From the NCBI GenBank assembly GCA_030068145.1, contig JAPJBO010000116.1:124001-188000 (forward strand): a stretch of DNA of 64,000 bases, given 5' to 3'. Every line of letters begins with the position of its first letter. Position 1 is the stretch's first letter. The notes under the pieces were generated by a model. It worked only from the letters and a program-made list of their open reading frames with translations, made no database searches and had not been told where the DNA came from. The position numbers and the translations under genes are program-made. Positions 56,470 to 64,000 of this stretch are shown here, piece by piece. Source of the stretch: Diplonema papillatum. Taxonomy: Eukaryota > Euglenozoa > Diplonemea > Diplonemida > Diplonemidae.

Positions 56470-57120
56470 TTGAAGTATGGCCAAAGATAAAGTGGACCCT
56501 GGAAAGCCGGCGATTTCGGCGTCTCCGTTTATTCTACCTGTGTGCAGAACGTCCTCGCCAGCTCTTGCTGCTTTAGACGAAGCCCTGTGAAACAGACGCC
56601 GCAAGGAACAAAGCCAAGGTCTTTGCTTCCGCCTAGTCTTCATGCAGAACGCATAGCCAGCGTTGGTCTTTTCTAGATGAAGCCTTGGGAAACAGACGTC
56701 GCAAGGATCCGGCAACGGCCTTTGCTCCCCTTCCGCCTGGTCTTCAGGCAGAACGCATAGCCAGCGTTGGTCTTTTCTAGATGAAGCCTTGGGAAACAGA
56801 CGCTGTAGGAAACAAGAAAAGGCCGGTGTTGCGGCGGCTGCGGACGACGCCCGGCCTGCTTATGCAATCGCCTTCGGGGTCGGCGAGGAGCTTGCTCAGC
56901 TTCCGATCTATCACCTTCTGGTTGTGTATGACGTCGCTCAGCGCTGCCAGGACCGCGACGTTGCCGTTGGTGGAAGCGCCGTCGGCGGCCGCCGCCAGCC
57001 CGCCAACGCCTCCCCGTCCAGCCAGCTCTCGCACTTCGAATGCCTCGAAGCGAACGAGCCACGGTGCGCCCGGGGGAAGGCGGGCTCCTCTGGTTGGTTG
57101 CTGCGGTCGTCGGCGGCGGC

Positions 57121-57165
<45 letters not shown>

Positions 57166-57610
57166 GGCATCGAGGTCTGCCGGCGCAGAGTTCGCCAACG
57201 ACTTCCGGTGGTGGACGGACAAGCATCGCTCGCGAGGCGGTGACGCGGTGAGGGAAGGAGGCCGAGACGGGTCGGCCTGCGCCATGTTCGACAAAGCGGT
57301 TTGGACACCACTCTATCTAAGTGCAGAACGCCAAGCCAGTGTTTGCTGCTTCAAATGAAGCCCCTGGAAAACAGACGCCGCAAGCACCAAGGAAAGGCCT
57401 GTGCGTTTGCTCTGCTTCCACCTATTCTGCATGTAGAACGCGTAGCCAGCGCTTCCTGCTTTAGATGAAGCCCGGACAAAGCACTGTGAGCAACAAGCGA
57501 AGGCCCGATGGCCTGCGCGTTTGTAGCCCGCCTACGTGTCCTACCTGTGTGCAAAATGCCTGGCCAGCGCTTGCTGCTTTTAGATGAAGCCTTGGGAAAC
57601 AGACGCTGTG
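56470..57610. repeat. Exon-like repeat units plus broken second copy of the channel 3' end
   Basis: Six short units built on AAGCCTTGGGAAACAGACG and AACGCATAGCCAGCG start near 56580, 56680, 56785, 57357, 57467 and 57586. Between the third and fourth, 56777-57300 repeats 57580-58135 of the channel gene, including its alanine-coding GCT tract (about 17 codons against about 26) and the SDVIHNQKVIDRKLSKLL segment. The second copy is frameshifted between the alanine tract and that segment, so it is not a functional tail. The channel's last eight codons also lie in one of the short units. Confidence 0.8.
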
Positions 57611-57933
57611 GGGAACAAGAAGAGACCGGTGTTGCGGCGGCTGCGGACGACGCCCGGCCTGCTTATGCAATCGCCTTCGGGGTCGGCGAGGAGCTTGCTC
57701 AGCTTCCGATCGATCACCTTCTGGTTGTGTATGACGTCGCTCAGCGCTGCCAGGACCGCGACGTTGCTGTTGGCGGTGGCGCCGTCGGCGGCCGGCTGCT
57801 GCTGCCGCCAGCCCGCCAACGCCTCCTCGTCCAGCCAGCTCTCGCACTTCGAATGCCTCGAAGCGAACGAGCCACGGTGCGCCCGGGGGAAGGCGGGCTC
57901 CTCTGGTTGGTTGCTGCGGTCGTCGGCGGCGGC

Positions 57934-58002
<69 letters not shown>

Positions 58003-61000
58003 GGCATCGAGGTCTGCCGGCGCAGAGTTCGCCAACGACTTCCGGTGGTGGACGGACAAGTATCGCTCGCGGGGCTGTGACGCGGTGAGGGAAGGCGGCC
58101 GAGACGGGTCGGCCTGCGCCATGTTCGACAAAGCGGTTTGGACGCGCTCGAAACCGACGATTTCGCCGTCTCCCTCGTCGGCTGCCGCCGCGGCCGCCGC
58201 TGCGGTGGACCGCTGCGACCTCTGCACGAGGCTCCGCTTGTTCAGAAATCGCTCGACAGACGCCCGCACGTCGCTCTGCATTTCGAGGTCGCCGCCGGCA
58301 CTTTTCTTCCTCGCGGTGCTGTCTGTCACGTGCACCAACTCCTGCGACGTCAGCGGCGGCGTCGTCGAAAGCGTCCCGGTTGGCCAAAACGCAGCGGTAT
58401 TGATGCTCGGCCGCCGACTGCGGGACGACGCCTGCGCGGGGAATGCCGCAGCGAGGGTGCTACCGGGTTTTCTGCCCATCGAGCCGTCCGGCGTGGCAAA
58501 GCCGCCGCCGTTGTCGCCAGGCTTCGACCGCGGGGTGGCTTTGACGGTGGCGGAAGACTCGTCGTCGCTGTGCACGGTGCAGAACCGCATCGACGACTGC
58601 ACCCGGCCCATCAACACCGCCGTCGACGGCGGCGGCGGCGGCTCGTGCCCGTTGCGTTTCGCCATTTCGACCTCCAAGTAGTACAGCAGGATGGGAAACC
58701 GATCAACCGTCGCCATGAACGCGTCGCGCCGGAGCATCAGCAGCTCGCAGTACGACAGGCACTTCACCGACGCCGTGCGGGTCGTGTTTTCGAGAAGCGC
58801 CATCTCGCCGAAGAAAACGCCCTTCATCAATGACGCGATGTGCGCGCCCTCCTTCAGCACCTGTGCGAACCCGTGCACCAACACGTACAACGCGTCCCCT
58901 TCCTCCCCTTCCATGATGATATACTCGCCCCGGGAGTGAATTGCCTGCAGGAGGGACTGCGCGAGGGCGATCTTGCAGTCGGTGCTCGACAGCTTGAACA
59001 GCGGGATCTGCGAGAGGTATTCGACGCGTATGTACAGGCTCAGGATCGTCTGCACCGGAGGTGGCAGGCGGTCGACGACGTCGGTGAAGGAGCGGAGGTG
59101 GATTTTTTGACCGAGCAGGTGCTCTTGCAGCGAGAGAATGTCGTTGATGAGCGGGCTGTCCAGCCGAAAGTGGTGGACGACCTGCAGCGTGCGGTTCATG
59201 AGCTCGCGGTGTTCGGCTTGCGTATCGACCAGCATCATGTATGATGTCATTTTACCCACCAGCCAGCCGTTCAAAACGACGGCCGTGACGAAAAGACACG
59301 TCGCCAGCACGTAGCCGGCGGTGGTTTTGATCTCGATGTCCCCGTACCCAACCGACGAGATTGTGTACAGCGTCCAGTAAATAGCCCGCAGGTACCTGTC
59401 TGCCGAGAGATGCTCCTCCCAGCAGCCATCCGGGTGCTCCGAGCACGTGGCGGCCACGAAGGTTACCGCGGCGACGTGGATGAAGAGGACGCAGTGCATG
59501 GCGGACCGTACCAGTGGGATATACCCATACCGGCACTTCACGTGGGACGCCGTGACCACTCCGACCCCGGAAACGTTGAAAAGCGCGTCGGTTTGCAGCA
59601 GCTTGAGGCAGCGGAGGCACCGGGCGGCGTTGAAGGCAGTCACACTCGGCGAAAACCACGCCACAAGCAAGTCGAACGGCAGCGTGGAAGCAAGGTCCAG
59701 GCGGAAGCCGGTGGATAGGATGTAGCGCTTGACGATCATCGTCTTGTCCAGAACCACCGCGTTTCCGTCGAGAAACGTCGTCCGCATCCGGAACGCAATG
59801 TCCACGAAAAGCACTACGGTGCACCCCCAGTCAACCGCTTCGAGGAAGGGATACTCGTCGTACCAGATCGCGGGGCTCGACAGATTCAGTGGGGTCATGA
59901 CGCCGAAGTAGAAGGCGATGATCAGCAAGGCGAAGTCGAGGACCCAGCGCATCGGCGTGTCGCAGAGCCACAGGTGCGAGCCGGCGATGACGTCGTGGAT
60001 GACCGCGCCGGGGTCAAGGTATTCGAGCGAGTCTTTCGGGACTCCGGAGACGGTTTCGATGACGCACGGCAGCCGCGCCGCGCACTTCTTCCAGGAAGAA
60101 GGGGTCTGCGCGGCCTTCATCCGCGCCATGAACGCCATGAACAGTTCGAGCGTACAGTCACCGCAGTTCTCGACGTTCACGACGGCGAACAACGCGCGAA
60201 TCTCGCTGTCCGAGCAACTCCCGTCTAGCATCATCACCGTCGACACGAGTTCGTCGATGGTGATCACTCCCCTCATCGCGGTGTCAAGCCGGCCGAATAA
60301 GAAGCTCATGTGCGCTGTTTCGCCGGGGGTCAGCTGTGTGTTCCCGCCGTCCGGCCCCCGCACGAACGCTACGGCGCAGCGATGGGCCCCGCCGCCGAGG
60401 GAGATCTCGTTGGACGGCGCACCGGCGGAAGCGGTCGACTCCGAGTTTGCTTCGCTGCCGTAGTTGTCGCCGGTTTCGAACGCGAAGTTCTTCATCGACC
60501 CGCAGGCTCGCACTCGTGGCGAATTCGGCCGCTCGCCGAACGACGACCCGATGGTGATCACCGGCGGGCCGGTGATAGCCGGCTTCCGCGCGGGGCCCAG
60601 CGCCGCCACGTCGCGCCGCCCGCCTGCGGTGTTTCCCCCTGAAGGCTGCGCGATGGGATCGCTTTTCAGCCGCGTTCGCTCCGGCGGCTTCGCCGGCTTC
60701 GCGTCGCCGACCGTCAGCGGGTTCCTCGCCCGTTGCTTGCCGTCCGCCGGGGCCAGCCAGTCGCGCGTCTCCTCGTCGTCGCCGCTGTTCTCCGAGACCA
60801 CGTCCTCGGGGACGTGGTTCGGCAGCATTTCGGTCACGAGCGTGCTCCGCCTGCCGCCGTCGAACCGAGCCTCCTCCTCTTCTCCCAGCTTCTCGACGGG
60901 CGACGACACTTTTTCGGGCGACGGCACTTTCTTCCCGTCGCCGCTTCGGCCCAGCCCCCGGGCAAGCGGTGGCTTGTCCAGGATGGGGTACTTCGTCGGC

Positions 61001-61314
61001 GAAGACGGCCCCGCCGCCGACCCTCTGGTTCTCGAAGAGGCGGCGTGCGAGTCGGGCGGCGGCGGCGCTTGTGCCTTGTCTTTGCCGCTGCCGCCGCCGC
61101 CGCCGCTGTTGTTGCTGCTGCTGCTGTTGTTGTGATTGTTGCCGGCCGGGGCGGGCGCGTCGATGCCGCCCGGGATCCAGAACGCGGGCTGGAACGCCGA
61201 GTTGCCGGCGGGGCCTTCGAGGGGCGACTTCGGCGGCGCCGCGGCGGGGGGGACGGGATCCTTGTCCTCCGTCCGGATGGGGCGCCCGAATATCGAGTCG
61301 TCCCGGACGCGCAT
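57580..61314 (-). CDS. Six-TM cation channel with EF-hand-like and cyclic-nucleotide-binding domains
   Basis: 1244 residues from ATG 61314. Residues 1-320 are a disordered, G/P/S-rich cytosolic tail. Residues about 330-400 form two EF-hand-like loops (DTAMRGVITIDE and NVENCGDCTLEL) that keep the central G but lack most calcium ligands. The pore module follows: S1 about 455-476, S2 485-511, S3 531-553, a weakly charged S4 (ARCLRCLKLL, about 560), S5 595-625, pore and S6 640-690 with filter TISSVGYGDIE. The filter is SVGYG where most potassium channels have TVGYG. A C-linker and cyclic-nucleotide-binding domain (about 773-885) hold the phosphate cassette FFGEMALLENTTRTASV. This architecture fits EAG/CNG-type potassium channels of the plasma membrane. 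The C-terminal tail has a run of about 26 alanines. The end, ...VSQGFI, follows TTGTTCCCCACAG and may really be an intron acceptor. Confidence 0.85.
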
Positions 61315-61369
61315 CAGAGGCGAGACGGTCTTCCGGGCTTTCGTGGCCCTGTCGCTGTGTGTGTGTGTG

Positions 61370-61505
61370 GTATTGAGCTTTGTGTTTGTGCGTTCTGAGG
61401 AATCTGTGTGCTACGCGTGTTAGTGTGCTATGTGAGCAATTACGTGTTATGTGTGTGTGATGTATGTATTATGTGAGTGCGTGGTGTGTGTGTGTGTGTT
61501 GGAAT
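61370..61505. repeat. GT-rich microsatellite region
   Basis: Several GTGTGT runs separated by short spacers, upstream of the channel start. Confidence 0.7.
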
Positions 61506-61692
61506 CCCTTGCACGTGGCTCCGCTTTCCGCTGTTCCGCAATCTCCCTTCTTTTCAAAGGTCCGTTCATGCACATCCACACCGACAACTGGTGGGAGACA
61601 CAGCCGGCTGTGAGGTGGGAAAGGGCTGGAACGTCGGCATACCACATGCTCATAAGAGACGGCGGACCGTCTCCGGCGTCTCCATCACTCAC

Positions 61693-61833
61693 GCGGGCGG
61701 GGCGGTCGAAGAACTCTCCTGTGCGCACAAGCGGCGACACGGGCGACGTCGTCGACGCACGGCCGCGTTCGTTCACCGAAAACGTCATGCCACCAGTGCC
61801 CGTGGCTGTGACCGGAGATCCCTCGCGAGGCAT
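61693..61833 (-). other. Candidate upstream coding exon of the channel gene, weak
   Basis: A minus-strand frame from ATG 61833 runs 47 codons to CGC|GTGAGT at 61692, a strong donor sequence. Splicing to AAG|ACC just before the channel ATG would keep the frame and place SPLVRTGEFFDRPAR before TVSPLMRVRDDS. The composition resembles the channel N terminus. The acceptor lacks a good pyrimidine tract, so this is only a possibility. Confidence 0.2.
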
Positions 61834-61899
61834 CGCGGCGGCTTCTCTGCCTTTCGCCGTTCGGAACACCTACGGCGGCACCCTGCACTTGAATCGAAG

Positions 61900-62300
61900 C
61901 CGCCAGGGAATCGGTAGCTATACGTTGTCGGATCCCAGGCTCGCGGGTCTACGGTACACGCTAAAACGCGTGAAAACCTTTGCCGTTGAAAGTTGCAGTT
62001 CGCCCAAGATAACCGCCGCTTATTTTCAATCAAAGCAAAGGCTTGACGTTGGATGGTGCAAGGGAACCGGTAGCTACGTTGTCAGATCCCAGGCTCGCGG
62101 GTCCACAGTGCACGCTAAAACGCGTGAAAACCCTAGCCGTAGAAAGTTGCAGTGTCTCGCCCAAATTCTCGCGCCGGTATTATTCACCTAAAGCAAAGGC
62201 TTGCCGTTGGATCTAACCCAAGGTGCCAGGGAGCCGGTAGCACTTAGTCTGATCGCAGGCTCGCTAAACCCGCCGACAACCGCCGTTTGTAACACCTGCG
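61900..62300. repeat. Three degenerate direct repeats of about 150 bp
   Basis: Units begin near 61906 (AGGGAATCGGTAGCTATACG), 62070 (AGGGAACCGGTAGCTACG) and 62229 (AGGGAGCCGGTAGCACTTAG). The first two share GATCCCAGGCTCGCGGGTC, ACGCTAAAACGCGTGAAAAC and GAAAGTTGCAGT. TCAAAGCAAAGGCTTG(A/C)CGTTGGAT also repeats. Confidence 0.85.
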
Positions 62301-62621
62301 TCAGAGCAGAACTTCAGGGAGACCTGCTAGTTGGAGCGAAACGAAGGTGGGCGACGGCAGTTGAGTTGTTTGATCTACTGTCCCGGAAAACACGTGAACG
62401 CCTTTGCTCCGAGTTGCAGTGTGTCTCCGAGGATGGCGACCCCCCGTAGCTCCAGCCGGCGATGATGCGTCCTGTTACCAGAGCTCTGGAACGGTTCGTA
62501 ACGGGCAGTGGAGGCTGTCGGATGCTCACTGCATGAAACGGCCGCAAAGTGGGGGGAATCTCGGTCGGCGCTTCTCTTTCTGATGCGAGCAATCAACCGA
62601 GGTGTGCGCGCCTGGTTTCTT
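62300..62621. other. Intergenic, no gene recognised
   Basis: No family resemblance on either strand. Confidence 0.3.
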
Positions 62622-62790
62622 TTTGTTGCTGCCAACCTTGCAAGGCGTGGCGCTCCTTGGGGCTTGGCACTTGCGCTGAACACAAGCTCGTCGAGACGGT
62701 CAGCCACAAGGCAGAGCGGACGGGGTTGTGCTGCCGACTCCAGCTTTGCAAGCTGTGGTTGACCGTACGTTCCTGGACCGGAGCGGCCTT
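62622..62790 (+). repeat. Dispersed repeat C, partial fourth copy
   Basis: GGGGCTTGGCACTTGCGCTG, AACACAAGCTCGTCGAGACG and TGCAAGCTGTGGTTGACCG match the right half of the 23.9-kb copy. Confidence 0.8.
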
Positions 62791-63027
62791 TTTCCTTTTC
62801 CTTCGCCAACCACCCTGTGTGCAAACCCGATGATACGCGTCGTCCGGCGTTGTCTGCCGCCCAGCGAAGGCAAGGCAAGGGTGGAGGCGTGCGGCTCGTC
62901 TCTGCTCTTGGCTACGGCCGAGACTGAGCTCGTCGCATCCTCTCCCCTCTCCCGGGCTTCTTTTTCGATTCCGTTTTTTTCTCCGTTTCCTTTTTGCCTG
63001 TGGGAAGCGCGTGAAAACTTGTTCTAG

Positions 63028-63283
63028 ATCGGTGAAAATACTCGGCTTTGAACTCCGAATGGAAGGGAGGAAGTATGGAGGAGCAAATACAATACAAACA
63101 CAATTGATTTGTTCTTCGCTTACACCACCGTATGCTGGTTTCTCACTGTCTTGTCGTGTAGGGGTAGACCCGCATGACCTCACGTCCCAACACGTGGTTC
63201 GGTAGTTCCAGCACTTCCTTCGGTTCTTTGTCTGGCAGCTTTTGTCGAGCATTTCCTTCCAAGCTGGCGCTTGTGTAAAAAAC
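63028..63283 (+). repeat. Dispersed repeat B, fourth copy
   Basis: GAAAATACTCGGC, CTCCGAATGGAAGGGAGGA, CAAATACAATACAAACACAA and GTCGAGCATTTCCTTCCAAG occur in the usual order, ending GGCGCTTGTGTAAAAAA. Confidence 0.85.
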
Positions 63284-63526
63284 GCCCGGGAAACGTGTCG
63301 CTAAACCGGCGGGGACCATAAATAGTCGACTCCCAAAACCGGAAACCACGCACCTCGTGTGTTCCTGAAACGCTCCGGAAATCCAGAAAAAGTGGTCGGA
63401 TGCTCGTTTAGCCTGGAATAATGGCCGCAGAATGCAAAAACAAAGCGAGATCACCTCCACAAGGAAATTCCTACAGGAGATCCTTCAGAAACAGCACACA
63501 CACAACCGACTAGCACCCTACCCCAC

Positions 63527-63590
63527 ATTTTTGAGAGTGAAAGTTCGCTTGAGGATCCGGGGTTCTGAAGTCTCCGGGTAACCCAAGAAA
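63527..63590 (+). repeat. Copy of the intron-end element
   Basis: TTTTTGAGAGTGAAAGTTCG, CTTGAGGATCCGGGGTTC, then TGAAGTCTCCGGGTAACCC. In minus orientation the motif ends CACTCTCAAAAATGTGGGGTAG, so an AG lies within 15 nt of its end. It lies about 270 bp downstream of the putative terminal exon at 63860. Confidence 0.7.
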
Positions 63591-63859
63591 ATCATGACCA
63601 TCGTACATTGGCACTTTCGCAACCTCTCCATTGAATCCCCTCATCATGAAAATCCTCATCAATGATCTTCTGGCCCGAATCTGGTGGACGGTCGCTCTAC
63701 AGTGGCAACAGTCTGTCCGTGGCTACCCGGGCGTTTTGAGCGCTTTTGAGAGCGAAATCAACCATTCCCCCCAGCACGCCGATTCTTCCATGAGGGCTAG
63801 CTCCGTCACACGCGATTTGGTACCCGCGGTGTCTTCAAGGTCAGCCATGGCGGAGGCGG

Positions 63860-63976
63860 CTAGCAGAGGTTCGCCAAAAACCCGGCGGCGAAAAACGCTA
63901 CGATGCACATGACAGCCAAAATGCTGCACGAGATGATGGCGATGTTCGTGTTCAGCTTCCGCACCGGCGCCAGGAT
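63860..63976 (-). CDS. Putative terminal exon of a membrane protein, gene cut by the window end
   Basis: Read on the minus strand, a splice-acceptor-like CAAACCTAG is followed by 38 codons and a TAG stop at 63862-63860. The peptide starts ILAPVRKLNTN and then has one strongly hydrophobic segment (IAIISCSILAVMCIVAFFAA) ending GFLANLC, as in the last transmembrane helix of a membrane protein. The same frame upstream of the acceptor is closed by that TAG, which supports a splice site. The rest of the gene would lie beyond 64000. No family can be named from so short a piece. Confidence 0.35.
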   Translation of the reverse strand: MLAPVRKLNTNIAIISCSILAVMCIVAFFAAGFLANLC

Positions 63977-64000
63977 CTAGGTTTGACGACCGCTTTTGCA

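Noticed and set aside
57508-61398. Plus-strand frames of 100-365 codons opposite the channel gene
   Set aside because: Antisense shadows; the six-TM, pore and nucleotide-binding domains are all on the minus strand.

Overview
The window looks like nuclear DNA of a free-living protist. It has GC-rich protein genes, GT-AG introns whose phases fit when the exons are joined, eukaryote-type large-subunit (LSU) rRNA pieces, eukaryotic families (FAM177, ABHD17-like hydrolase, EAG/CNG-type channel, SNF2 ATPase), and more than half of its length in repeats and transposons. No operons, Shine-Dalgarno sites, tRNA or CRISPR were seen. The lineage cannot be fixed from sequence alone. A GH74 xyloglucanase and AG dinucleotides shortly before two start codons would suit a diplonemid or other euglenozoan, but no spliced leader was recognised, so this is a weak guess.

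Five genes can be supported, all on the minus strand. (1) 5-2191: a secreted GH74 xyloglucanase. (2) 10079-19995: a four-exon gene, about 2560 residues when joined, that fuses an SNF2-type helicase to a C-terminal AlkA/Mag-type DNA glycosylase. (3) 28744-29838: a membrane-anchored ABHD17-like alpha/beta hydrolase. (4) 37578-38102: a FAM177-domain protein. (5) 57580-61314: a six-transmembrane cation channel with a degenerate EF-hand pair and a cyclic-nucleotide-binding domain. Weak candidate exons lie at 6305-6645, 61693-61833 and 63860-63976.

Between the genes lie LSU rRNA fragments in both orientations (4.2, 7.4, 9.0, 20.7, 30.5, 32.2 kb), remnants of non-LTR and RNase H-bearing retroelements (2.7, 21-22.9, 23.7, 30.1 kb), a Tc1/mariner/pogo-type transposon with TA target duplication and a decayed transposase (54781-56226), a hAT-like element with 8-bp target duplication (52852-54476), a palindromic MITE (33469-34140), and several families of dispersed repeats. 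Satellites dominate 36-52 kb: a roughly 230-copy 39-bp array (38.9-47.9 kb) and an 84/91-bp array (48.9-52.3 kb). A (TAG)n tract of about 153 units lies at 23.2 kb.

Two patterns tie the window together. First, four of the five genes (all but the GH74 gene) have broken partial copies of themselves beside or inside them (9.9, 19.0, 26.4, 30.5, 36.9-37.3, 38.8 and 56.8-57.3 kb). Second, a dispersed motif of about 55 nt lies directly upstream of the 3' splice site in two of the three introns of the helicase-glycosylase gene and recurs at many other places. This makes it a candidate introner-like or 3'-splice-site-carrying element.
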